A program made the translations under genes and the position numbers. Below are positions 7,889 to 16,860 of a DNA stretch of 29,141 bases, one piece after another. The notes below the pieces were generated by a model. The model made no database searches, was not told the origin of the DNA, and saw only the letters and a list, made by a program, of their open reading frames with translations. How positions within the stretch are numbered: the stretch's first letter is position 1; each line of letters begins with the position of its first letter. The DNA comes from Scedosporium boydii (Eukaryota; Ascomycota; Sordariomycetes; Microascales; Microascaceae): contig NJFT01000346.1 of assembly GCA_002221725.1 (NCBI GenBank), positions 1-29,141 on the forward strand, written 5' to 3'.

Positions 7889-10800
7889 ATGTCACCCCCG
7901 GCCGTTCCTGATACCACAGAACAACCAGCAACTGCCACCAATGAGAAGCAATTGTTCTTCCAATGTGGATCGTGCCATAAGCAATACAAGAGGATTGATT
8001 ATTTGGCTCGCCATGTGCGGTCACGTTAGTATATTCTCCTCTTGTGATTTCCCTCCCTCACCCTTCTTCACCATTGCTGTTATTGCTGGCCGAGGATTTG
8101 GGACAAGAATCGAAGATGAGTGGAAATAAAACCAAAGCAGCAGGGAAAGAGGATATTGGAGAGGTGTTATACTGAGAAGGCCCTCCTTCTTTTTTTGTGC
8201 CAAGACCAAAACAACTGCACTGGGCGCAGCGTGCATGCAAGGGATAGGTTCTTGTCGGCCACAGCAATTGGGAAAGGGAGGCGGGCCCGAGTCTCTGTCT
8301 CTGTTTTCCTCTTCACATTTGCGTAGATATAACAGAACTTTCTGACAGTTTTCCCCCTTTAAAGATACCCAATTGAAGCCGTATAAATGCCACAGGTGTC
8401 CCAAAGCGTTTGGAAGAATGTAAGTATATGAGAGCCCGTGCCTTTCGCTGTCTTCTCCTACTCTTTGTTTGACCTCCCATCTGTGTATCCTCGACATGTG
8501 CTGTCATTTACTATTGTACCCATGCTATTCCTGAGTTAGTTCCACCTTTATTGTGTCGATATTCGACTGTACTTGGCCCTCCAGTCATCTCCAACCGTTC
8601 CAACCACAGCATCTTCTGTTTACACTTCATGTTACCACCGTCCTAGTCAAGCTGATATGCAGATGTTCTTTCTACCCTTGGTCCGCATCTATCATCCACC
8701 TGCTGCCAACTCTCACTGACACACTTGCTACAGAGATCTATTGAAACGCCACATAGCTGCTCATAAGCCGGAGGATCCCGACGTTGGCAACGCCGAAGAA
8801 ATACCAACCCGTGTTTCTCGCGCTTGCCAAGTTTGCGCCAACTACCACCTTCGATGTAGCGAGGAGAAGCCCTGTCGAAGATGCGTGCAGAAGGGCATAG
8901 AATGCGTTTGGAACAATGGGACCGTCGACGCCATGTTCAGTCCGCCCGAAACTGAGAGCGTCCCGAGTATACCGCCAACTGATGAAGCATCACAACACCC
9001 AACCGATGCCAGCATTGTTGTTTCTAGCGCAACTTCTTCTAGTCCCGCCCTGCATAAGTCTCCTAAGCCACACGACCATGATCGTGTAGTTGGCTCCACC
9101 CCAGCGATGGAGGATGCAAATACTGTGCAATCGTTCACACCAGCGACACAAGCTCGAGACGAGCCAATGAGTATGTTTATGCAAGAATCCATTGTGCTTG
9201 AAGCTTCATTTTAGTAGTCATGCCAATCTGGTATTAACTTGGAATAGCAGGCCACACTACAGGAAAAGACCAACAGCCTGACACCTTGAATCAAAACGAA
9301 CCCTTCAGGCCAATGCCAGTTGTTTCCGACTGGTTTTCCGGCAGCTGGATGTCATTGGGTATTCCTGGGTACGACGAAGATCTGGACATCGAACTCGATG
9401 ACATGGATCTTTATCTCCTCGACACCTACAACACGAACGTCCCTTTCCAGTGTGATCTCACTCCCCACGGTCACACGATACAGTCGACGGGCGCAGCGTA
9501 TCCCGATATAACAGCGGGTATCGGGAACGAGCAAACTACATCGGGCTTTGGAACCTTCGAGGACGTCTACTGGCGCTTCCGCCCCAACATCCACGACCAC
9601 CACAGCGCCGAAGAGCACAACCTGTCCCTCCCCTCTGTGGAGGCGCACAATCCGTCGCCAGAGTCCAACATTACGCTCCGGCGCCGGGTTACGAGCACCC
9701 GACTAAGTGCGGCGGCGCGGGACAGGATCATCGCCATGATCATACAGAGCTGCAGCCCCTCGAACCTACCTCGCGCCATGGCATCGTTCCCTTCGGTCGA
9801 ACTGCTCGACACTCTGCTGCAGTTCTATCTCACGTCGCCGACGGCACGCGCCGTGAGCTTCTTGCACGTGCCGACGTTCGACCCCAATAAGAAAAAGCCC
9901 GAACTAGTGGCAGCGATGGCGGCGTGCGGCGCGATATTGACGTCCGACCCGACTTTTGTGAAGCTCGGGTATGCGATCCAGGAGTGTGTACGGAAGTCCA
10001 CTGCAGCATTGGTAAGTACTCCATACTGATGTAACTTCTACCGTGGATAATATGAAGTTAAATTCGACGAGCCAATTTTTTTTCTTTCTATTTTTTTTTT
10101 TTTTGTTCCCTTCATTTCTATTTGATCCTTTTATTTGTCGGGAAGAGAGAAGAATGCCACTACTAATTCGTGACAAACTCTGCAGTGGGAAAGTGACAAC
10201 AGTCTCATTCGCGACTTGGAGCTCACTCAAGGCTTTTTAATATCCCTGGAAATGGGACTATGGAGCGGACATAGCCGGAAAGTGGAAATCGCGGAGAGTT
10301 TTCTCCAGTGTATCCTCACGATGCTCCGACGCGCCGAGCGATTCCAACAGTGGTGCTACCCCGATGTCGCGGTCCCGCCAGACTCGGACCAGGAGGCGCT
10401 GGAGAAGGCATGGAGCACGTGGGTGAGGCAGGAGTCCTTCAAGCGTCTATGCTTCCGCATCTTCCACCACGACTCGAACTCCTCGGTCGCCCTGCTCATC
10501 AACCCCCTCATCTCCTACACCGAGATGTCATTGCCGCTGCCGGACCCAAGCGAGTTGTGGTTGGCACCGAACGCAGAACACTGGCGACAGCACTACGTGG
10601 CCAAGCTCGAGAGGGGCACGCGGTTGACGCTCGCAGACCTCCTCGATTCGCCCGAGACTATCATCACGCACCGCGGGGTGGTCGAAACGGTGACGTGCGA
10701 CTACGCGTTCCTATCGTGCGTGTGGAATTTGTCTTGGGAGTACATCCAACTCACGGCGTTCCAAAGGTTGTGCACACGCCGCTGGAACACGTTTCTCATG

Positions 10801-11463
10801 TCGTCGCGCGAGGACGAGCTTCTCAAACTCCTCACCCACTTCCGTCTCACGCTAGACACGCACTCTGCGCATTCAATGGGCATACTGATGCGGCTACACC
10901 ACATCCAACTACACATCTTCACGCCATTTTCCGAGCTCCAAACACTCGCGGGCTTCGGGGGTGAACTGCCTTCGCGCAGCGCCTACCCGATCATCGTGGC
11001 GTGGTTGCAGACGGAGAAGGCGAGGCATGCGCTATGGCACGCCGGACAGATCATCCGGATTGCAAGACATCTACCCGCCGCTTCGTTACAGTGGCTGGCC
11101 ACAGTCATCTTTTACCAGGCAGCGCTTGTTCTGTGGGTCTACGGGACACTTTCCAAGAACCTGCCAGACGGAATGACTTCGAACGCCTCGCCGGACTCGA
11201 TGGTGTTCCTGGACGACGACGAGTCGTTGGCTTCACAGAAGTTCATCCAGTTCGGCGTCGGGGATCCTCGCATTTGGGGGTACACCAAAGAACAGGAGAG
11301 AGAAGGGCATTTTGGCGCTCAGTTACGTCTTCAATGTCCCGAGGGAATTATGGAGACGGCGATCGCGATCTTGTCACGAAGCTTCAGCCACACGCCAAAA
11401 CCGACGTTAGTAGAAAAGTTGATCAAGATGATGGAGTTTCTATGTACGTATTCACGAAGATAA
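7889..11463 (+). CDS. Zn-finger transcription factor: two C2H2 fingers plus Zn2Cys6 cluster
   Basis: Five exons: 7889-8024, 8365-8419, 8734-9170, 9263-10011 and 10186-11463, giving about 884 aa. The introns are in phases 1, 2, 1 and 0. Splicing rebuilds two consecutive C2H2 fingers, both C-x2-C-x12-H-x3-H: CGSCHKQYKRIDYLARHVRSH across exons 1-2 (cysteines from 7964), then CHRC to RHIAAH across exons 2-3. A Gal4-type cluster C-x2-C-x6-C-x5-C-x2-C-x6-C follows in SRACQVCANYHLRC and beyond. The long remainder resembles a fungal-specific transcription factor middle homology region. The first two introns are unusually long (340 and 314 nt). The exon 4 acceptor could also be 12 nt upstream. A last small exon from 11493 (donor at 11444) is possible. 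It lies between the erythrulose genes and the dehydrogenase/aldolase pair, so it may regulate them, like Euf1 in Yarrowia; this is inference. Confidence 0.88.
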
Positions 11464-11637
11464 TATGAGCCCGTGTCTTGTGTCTATGGTAGGGTCCCGT
11501 TATGATCAAACATTTCGAGCCCCGTGTGTCGGCAATGGTTTTGAGTCAGCCTCCGAGTCTGTGGGAATAAAGACCAAGGCCCAGGAAATATGAGAGGACG
11601 GGACAGCGAAGAGGGGGAGGGCCTCTTTCTGGCTTAC

Positions 11638-11890
11638 CGCCCCAGTCGTTAACAATAGCAAAGCCAAAAATGCACTGGTCCGTCTCCTCGCGTTCAGCCT
11701 TTTCCCAATCGGCAGAGACCGGCCATGATGGCACCCAGCTCCACCTCGTAATCCATGGCACTAGACGGCCAAAACTCGACCGTTCCATCCGTTCGGGAGG
11801 GAAAGTGGCCGACTGGACGCTCAATCTCGGTTCCCGATACCACGATAGACCCGGCGCGGCCGTGGTAGCCGACGGGGCAGTGGGAGAATG
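11638..11890 (-). pseudogene. Fumarylacetoacetase remnant
   Basis: The minus strand encodes a core piece of fumarylacetoacetate hydrolase, the last enzyme of tyrosine/homogentisate breakdown. CPVGYHGRAGSIVVSGTEI holds the catalytic His region. MDYEVELGAIMAGLCRLG holds the metal-binding Glu positions. IFGFAIVNDW holds the metal-binding Asp. The first two are in one frame and the third in a second frame, so a frameshift lies near 11695-11705. After NDW the expected SARD sequence is lost. No family-like sequence is seen upstream of CPVGYHG. Only about 80 of the usual roughly 420 residues survive, so it is a dead fragment. It sits tail-to-tail with the regulator gene. Confidence 0.8.
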
Positions 11891-12332
11891 ATGGGGGCGG
11901 CTTGTCGCTTTTCGCGATGATGCGGCCAGCATTTTTTTGACATGCTCCAGACTGCAGGAGATTTATTTTTTCCTCTCTCTCCCCTTTACAATACCTACCT
12001 CTTTGTTTGTCCGGGTTTAGTCTACTCTTTTTCAATGGGGGCCACTTCCTCAGTCGTGTTGCTGTTGCGGATCGGATTCGAACCTCGGACAACCGGGACT
12101 ACCCACCCCACTAGAGTGAGTTAGTGTTAGTGAATTTCCGGTTGCATCCGTCTAGTGAAGCCGAGCTCTCTTACAGTAGGCTTCTTAAGCTTTGCTGCTT
12201 CACAATGAAAAACTTCCCACCTTCATGGGCAGTTAAAGACCCCAAACTCTATCGCGCCCAGAAGACACATCTACTTCATCTATTATAAAGAAAGAAAAAA
12301 AGAATAGAATAAACGAATAAAAACCAGAAACC
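11891..12332. promoter_or_regulatory. Cupin gene upstream region
   Basis: No gene is seen. The 5' leader just before the cupin start is A-rich (about 12285-12330), and the start context is ACCATGG. A tRNA T-arm-like string occurs at 12070-12085 on the minus strand but has no matching acceptor stem (see rejected items). Confidence 0.45.
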
Positions 12333-12884
12333 ATGGCCCTCGCCGGTAAGCTCACGGTCCCCAACCGCTTCATAACAACCCACAACGAGAAGGGCGAAGC
12401 AATCATCGACGAATCAGTCCCCAGCACCCTCCCCTTCTACGAACTACCCAGTGGAATCGCCGCCTTCTCCCAAGCCTACGTCACCGACACCATCCCCGCG
12501 CAAATCGGCGGCGACAAGGACGTCGCCGCCTACCAGAAATACCTGAAGAGCCCCCCGGGCCTCACCGTCTCCACGGGCACGGTTCTCCGGTACGTCGACA
12601 TGCCGCCAGGGTCGACCTCGGCCATGCATCGCACCGTGAGCCTCGACTACGGCGTCGTGCTGGAGGGGGACATTGAGCTGATTCTCGACTCGGGAGAGAC
12701 GCGGGTGATGAAGCGTGGTGATATCTGCGTGCAGAGGGGCACGATGCATGCGTGGAGGAACCGCAGCGAGACGGAATGGGGACGCATGTTGTACGTGTTG
12801 CAGCCCGTGCAGCCTTTTACGATTGCGGGCGAACCGGCGAAGGAGCTGTTGGGCGGCATGCCGGGTGTGAAGGAGTCGAGCTAG
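12333..12884 (+). CDS. Single-domain cupin protein
   Basis: An intronless 183-aa protein. The conserved beta-barrel lies at about 85-160. Cupin motif 1 is PPGSTSAMHRTVSLDYGVVL with His99 and Asp105 as likely metal-site residues, followed by EGDIEL. Cupin motif 2 is KRGDICVQRGTMHAWRN with His139. The H-x3-S-x-D-Y form of motif 1 is common in small fungal cupins found in catabolic and secondary-metabolite clusters. Many are isomerases, decarboxylases or of unknown activity. The sequence does not tell which reaction it performs. No signal peptide is seen, so it is likely cytosolic. It may belong to the surrounding sugar-acid block, because the adjoining dehydrogenase and aldolase would need further steps to link them; this is a guess. 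The ATG has a strong fungal context. Confidence 0.85.
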   Translation: MALAGKLTVPNRFITTHNEKGEAIIDESVPSTLPFYELPSGIAAFSQAYVTDTIPAQIGGDKDVAAYQKYLKSPPGLTVSTGTVLRYVDMPPGSTSAMHRTVSLDYGVVLEGDIELILDSGETRVMKRGDICVQRGTMHAWRNRSETEWGRMLYVLQPVQPFTIAGEPAKELLGGMPGVKESS

Positions 12885-13019
12885 AAGAAACGATAGAAAG
12901 AGCAATGGAAAGGAAAAGGATTGAAATTGCCGTTATTCTACACATCTATAGAGAAAACTCTAGTCAAAAACTTCTCCGTTTCAAATGATTGATTCATCCC
13001 ATCTATTTTTGCCCAGCCC

Positions 13020-13505
13020 ATGACGGCCAAGTATCTCGCTCAATTCGTCGACGCCCGACTCTTGTGCATCAATCACATCCCAGCCACATTACTTTGTACG
13101 TTCCAAGCAAACCTCGATTCCCTCAACCCATGACCTACTGACGTGACCTGACTCATCTACACAGTCGCGCCCATTGCACCTGAAAACGTTGTCGTCGACG
13201 CAAACGCCTTGTCAATCTACAACGCCTCGGACTTTTCCTTGTCACGGCCGCAGTACGCGAACCTGTCCGGAAAAACGCAACGCTTTACCGAGGCCTTCAT
13301 CTAAGGCTCCCTCGAGAAGGCGGAGCGGCTCGAGCGGGAGACGAAGGCTCCTCTAAAGGAGTTGAAGAGGCCGAAGCAAGGTGGCGACGTCGGCTTCTTC
13401 AACCAAGGGTTGGTGACCGGCGCTGTTCTGTTCCTGTCTACCACGATTACGTGCACAGGGGTCATTTTTTATTATGCCTTGAAGTTCGGTAGTCGACTTG
13501 TTTGA
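13020..13505 (+). pseudogene. Small single-pass membrane protein gene with in-frame TAA
   Basis: Two exons, 13020-13095 and 13165-13505, joined in phase 1 (donor GTACGT, acceptor CACAG). Translation gives 71 residues, then TAA at 13302-13304. The same frame then continues for 66 residues to TGA at 13503: GSLEKAERLERE, a basic stretch, then the hydrophobic segment TGAVLFLSTTITCTGVIFYY and a short tail. The smooth continuation, Lys/Glu-rich helix and C-terminal transmembrane segment suggest that the frame was coding throughout. A CAA to TAA change would explain the break. I do not recognise the family. Alternatives are that the first 71 residues are the real product, or a sequencing error. Confidence 0.55.
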
Positions 13506-13834
13506 CGGGCGTGTGGAGGATGAATTGCATGGATGGAAGGCAGTTAGTTTATTCGCATTGGACAATAAAGAATTTGCTCACATTTTTCGCCTTGGTGATC
13601 CTGTGAATTGAACAATATGCTCTGTGTATTTGTGATCACTAGTGTGATAATTATTCTTCTTTTTAGTTCTCTTTTAGCAAATATTTTCAGTTGGCCTACC
13701 GATAGGCAATAATCCCTTGGCCACATAATATTACAACAAACATAGTAAATCTCGAAATGCTCACAGGGTCTAATTGATTGATATTTAACTCTATGAAACA
13801 CTCATAATGTGAAGGGGATCGAAGACCCTCGGAT
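13506..13834. other. AT-rich convergent 3' region
   Basis: This gap lies between the small membrane-protein gene (+) and the dehydrogenase (-). It is AT-rich, with runs such as those at 13640-13690 and 13725-13800, and is suited to 3' end formation for both. No gene is seen. Confidence 0.5.
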
Positions 13835-15184
13835 CTATGCCCACAACTTGACTACTGAAGATGCCGCCGCAACAGCCCTCACCTCCTGCGGCGCGTGGCG
13901 TTGTACCAAACGGATGATATTCAACGCCTGCGCGCCGAGGAAGACGGGTGCCTTGCGCCTCTGCGCCTCGTCGACGGCCGCCTGCAAGCCTTTTGCGACA
14001 TCCTCGAGCTTGAAATCGCTCGGCGCCCCGATCTGGTTCGTCCGCAGGATCTGCACAATGTCGCCTCCCACCTTGCTCAGAATAGCGCTGCCGCCCGCAG
14101 CATTGACGTATAGGTCGAGAGCCTGGTCTAGATCGAGATCGAGGTACTTGGAAAAGGCGAGAGACTCGGCCGCCGAGGCGAGGTGGATGCCACGGAGGAG
14201 CGACTTGACGAGCGCGATCTTTTCTTCTTCCGTGTGCGCGGTAAGCTGCGCGGGTGACGGGACACCCGGCGCATCGGGCTTGCCGCCCTTGCCGTAAACG
14301 CGGACGACGCCGCTGTCATCGTCGAGGGAGTACCCGCTGCGGATGCCCGAGATGTAGACCTGCTCGACCGTCGTCGTCATGGGGGTGGGGAAACCGTACC
14401 GTCGGCCCTCAGACGTAATGATGGCGGTGTCCTTAGCGATGATGGCGAGCGCACTCACGAGAGGTTGGAAGTTGGGGTCGAGGATTCGCGGCAGGCGGTG
14501 TTCGAACATCCAGCTGTAGGCATCCGCGGCGATGACAGCTTCGCCCGTCTTCTTCAGGTCGAGGCCGAGCGTCGAGGCGAAGTTGATGGCCTCCGAGGCG
14601 GCGGCGATCTGGTTCGCGGCGAGGACCTGGTGGCACATTTTCATGTTACTGCCGGCACCGAGGCCACCAGCCACAAGGTAGAGCTTTGCGGGGTCCGAGA
14701 GCTCCTGGAGGAGTGCCTTGCCCTTGGCCAGCGCAGCATCGCTCGCTCCCGCCATGATGGAGAGAGTGCCCTCGGCGGCACGGTATGCGCCTCCGGACAC
14801 GGGCGCATCAACAAGGAGGATATCGCTGCGTCCTTTGGCCGCTAGAGTCTTCTCTAGCTCTTGCACGTATGCGCAGGGGACCGTGGAGCATAGCAACAGG
14901 GTTGCGCCCTTGGGGAAGGCGGCGACTGCTGGGTTCTCGCCGTCGAAGAGCACCGAGTGGGCTTGCTGCGCCGTTGCAACCATGAAGACGCTATAGCCCC
15001 GTCCCTTGATGGCCTCGGCTGCTGTTGTCGCAACGAGACCGCCCGCGGCCTTGAACCTCTCGAGGGTTGGGGGCCAGGCATCGAAGCCCGTTACTTGGTA
15101 ACCCTGCTTAACGAGGTGGATGGCCATGCCGAAGCCCATGGCTCCGAGGCCAACAAATGACACGGCTGGTTTAGATTCGGCCAT
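13835..15184 (-). CDS. Beta-hydroxyacid dehydrogenase, L-threonate-dehydrogenase-like, with duplicated C-terminal domain
   Basis: A single-exon protein of 449 aa. The ATG at 15184 was chosen because MAESKPAVSFVGLGAMG puts the NAD(P)-binding GxGxMG at residues 12-17, as in the family; the longer frame adds 84 unlike residues. The Rossmann domain covers about 6-165, with the substrate-binding DAPVSGGAYRAAEGT at 126-140. The helical domain carries the catalytic Lys182 in GAGSNMKMCHQVLA. Typical 3-hydroxyisobutyrate/threonate dehydrogenases are about 300 aa. Here a second helical region (about 345-449) repeats the pattern, with ASAAESLAFSKYLDLDL echoing AAASEAINFASTLGLDL, but lacks the Lys. LtnD-type enzymes oxidise C4 sugar acids at C2. 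It is divergent from a class II aldolase gene, a pairing found as fused domains in plant threonate-type proteins. The exact substrate is not shown. Confidence 0.87.
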   Translation of the reverse strand: MAESKPAVSFVGLGAMGFGMAIHLVKQGYQVTGFDAWPPTLERFKAAGGLVATTAAEAIKGRGYSVFMVATAQQAHSVLFDGENPAVAAFPKGATLLLCSTVPCAYVQELEKTLAAKGRSDILLVDAPVSGGAYRAAEGTLSIMAGASDAALAKGKALLQELSDPAKLYLVAGGLGAGSNMKMCHQVLAANQIAAASEAINFASTLGLDLKKTGEAVIAADAYSWMFEHRLPRILDPNFQPLVSALAIIAKDTAIITSEGRRYGFPTPMTTTVEQVYISGIRSGYSLDDDSGVVRVYGKGGKPDAPGVPSPAQLTAHTEEEKIALVKSLLRGIHLASAAESLAFSKYLDLDLDQALDLYVNAAGGSAILSKVGGDIVQILRTNQIGAPSDFKLEDVAKGLQAAVDEAQRRKAPVFLGAQALNIIRLVQRHAPQEVRAVAAASSVVKLWA

Positions 15185-15993
15185 GGTGCTCGGTGGAGGA
15201 TGGCTAATGAAGAATTGTATGTACGCTTGATAAGTAGAGGAAGAGTTGTCCCGCGGCGATAGGTGGGAGACTCTTCGTCGGGTACTGCGCTCATCTTGCA
15301 TAAATGTGTCAATGGGTAGCCTTACTGAAAGCAGTATCTTAGAATAAACACGACCCAGGATCCGAAACAGGAATCGAGTTAAAAAGACCGGACCAAACGT
15401 GACAGTTCTAAGTGCTCCCTTGTTATCGGAACGCAATTTTCGAACTCCTTTTGCTAGTCCCCTTCCAAAAATCCTATTTTTGCTGTTCTCTCATCCAGGT
15501 TTCCCCCACTTCCCATTTCGCTCCCCGAGGGGAAACTAGAGACTATCGTCGTGTTCATCCTCTGATCGCGCAGAGTCCCCCGCTAAAAGTAGGGGGCGAG
15601 CGGAGCAACGTGGAACGCGAGCGGAGAAAGGTGGGGCCGAAGCTCCGAACCGAGGAGCAATAGTGGACCGGTGAGGGACATGGTTCGAAACTGTTGCCCC
15701 CCTCCCCGCAGGCAGGCATCTCGGTCCACAACTGCTCTGGGTTATTCGACTAATTGCGCCTTTCTTAATACTAAAAGCGAGCGCGATTGTCTTCCCGGTT
15801 CATGGCGTTGCATATCGTCATCATTTGGGGCACAGATATTGACGGTGAAATATCATCCCACATGTAGGTAGCTGCTACTTATCCATACAAACTCCGGGCC
15901 AACTTGATCCTCTGTTTCCAACCAATCAGAGCCTTGCACACACACTCTCTCTAACCCCAAACTCCAAACCTACCCTCCCGGCAATTGGCAACC
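15185..15993. promoter_or_regulatory. Bidirectional promoter between dehydrogenase and aldolase
   Basis: An 809-base stretch lies between divergent starts at 15184 (-) and 15994 (+). It has no gene but a cluster of GC-rich inverted repeats at about 15523-15658 (listed separately). The aldolase leader just before 15994 is C/A-rich, as in many highly expressed fungal genes. The arrangement mirrors the EYI2/EYK1 pair. Confidence 0.6.
15523..15658. promoter_or_regulatory. Cluster of GC-rich palindromes (stress-response-element and CreA-like cores)
   Basis: Seen in order: CCCCGAGGGG (15523-15532); CCCCC (15577-15581) facing GGGGG (15592-15596); GTGGGG (15631-15636), which fits the SYGGRG consensus of the carbon catabolite repressor CreA; and GCTCC-N7-GGAGC (15642-15658), a perfect inverted repeat. 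AGGGG cores fit stress-response elements. Function is inferred from consensus only. Confidence 0.4.
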
Positions 15994-16860
15994 ATGGCAC
16001 GACCGCCTCTCGAACAAAACCGCACGGTCACCATGCTCAAGAAGGCCAGAGCAGGTGGCTATGCGGTCCCAGGTCTCTGCTGCTACAACGTCGAGTCCAT
16101 GCTCGCGACGGTGCGCGCCGCCGAAGCCCGAAACTCGCCCATCATGATCCTTCTCTTCCCCTGGGCCATCGAGTACGCCGACAGCGTCCTCGTACGGGCG
16201 GCCGCCGAGCTCCGACGCAACGCCAAGGTGCCGGTGTCCCTCCACCTCGACCACGCGCAGTCGCCCGACCTCGTGCGCCGGGCCGCCGACATTGAAGACG
16301 GCTTCGACAGCATCATGTGCGACATGAGCCACTACGACGACGAGGAGAACTTGCGATTGACGTGGGAGCTCGTCGCGTACTGCCACGCGCGGGGCATCGC
16401 GACCGAGGCGGAACCCGGACGCATCGAAGGCGGCGAGGACGGCGTGGCGGAGACGGCGGACCTCGAAGGCGTGCTCACGACACCAGCTGACGCGGAGAAG
16501 TTCGTCGCCACGGGCATCGAGATGCTCGCGCCGGCGTTTGGAAACGTCCACGGCGAATACGGCCCTCGGGGCATCCGTCTCGAATACGACCGCCTCCGGT
16601 CCGTGACGGAAGCTGTGGGCGACCGTGTCCAGATCATCCTCCATGGCGCGGACCCGTTCGATGAGGGGATTTTCCGCAAGTGCATCGCTGCGGGCGTCAG
16701 TCGGGTCAATATCAACAGGGCCATGAACGATCATTTCATCTCGACCTGGGATCACCGCGATGGCAAGCCTCTCACGCGCACGATCGAGGCGTCGACGATA
16801 GCCATGCAGAAGGCTATTGAGCAGTACACGGAGTGGCTCGGCAGCGCCAATAAGACATAG
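15994..16860 (+). CDS. Class II (zinc) ketose-bisphosphate aldolase-like protein
   Basis: An intronless 288-aa protein of the FbaA/KbaY/GatY TIM-barrel family. The open frame can begin at a TTG nine bases earlier, but the ATG at 15994 in ACCATGG is the better start. Family motifs are in order: SLHLDHAQ (His84, catalytic Asp86, zinc ligand His87), EAEPGRIEGGEDG at 138-150, AFGNVHGEY with His186, ILHGAD with His217 and RVNINRAMND at 237-246. All zinc ligands and the catalytic Asp are present. These enzymes cleave ketose 1-phosphates or bisphosphates to dihydroxyacetone phosphate and an aldehyde. Divergence from the LtnD-like dehydrogenase recalls plant proteins that fuse dehydrogenase, sugar-acid kinase and this aldolase. 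A role in splitting a phosphorylated C4 oxo-acid or ketose is inferred. It is unlikely to be the glycolytic enzyme, which is about 360 aa in fungi. Confidence 0.88.
   Translation: MARPPLEQNRTVTMLKKARAGGYAVPGLCCYNVESMLATVRAAEARNSPIMILLFPWAIEYADSVLVRAAAELRRNAKVPVSLHLDHAQSPDLVRRAADIEDGFDSIMCDMSHYDDEENLRLTWELVAYCHARGIATEAEPGRIEGGEDGVAETADLEGVLTTPADAEKFVATGIEMLAPAFGNVHGEYGPRGIRLEYDRLRSVTEAVGDRVQIILHGADPFDEGIFRKCIAAGVSRVNINRAMNDHFISTWDHRDGKPLTRTIEASTIAMQKAIEQYTEWLGSANKT

Noticed and set aside
11444..11593. Sixth exon of the regulator after a 49-nt intron
   Set aside because: Donor and acceptor are in phase but the branch site is weak and the added 33 residues have no recognisable features; kept only as an alternative.
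12050..12125. Possible tRNA on the minus strand (GGTTCGAATCC-like T-arm)
   Set aside because: The T-loop string is present, but the T-stem pairs only at two positions and no acceptor stem complementary to the 3' side lies about 70 bases upstream. At best a fragment.
15184..15436. 84-residue N-terminal extension of the dehydrogenase
   Set aside because: The Rossmann glycine motif lies right after the ATG at 15184; the extension does not resemble a targeting peptide or a domain and is probably promoter.
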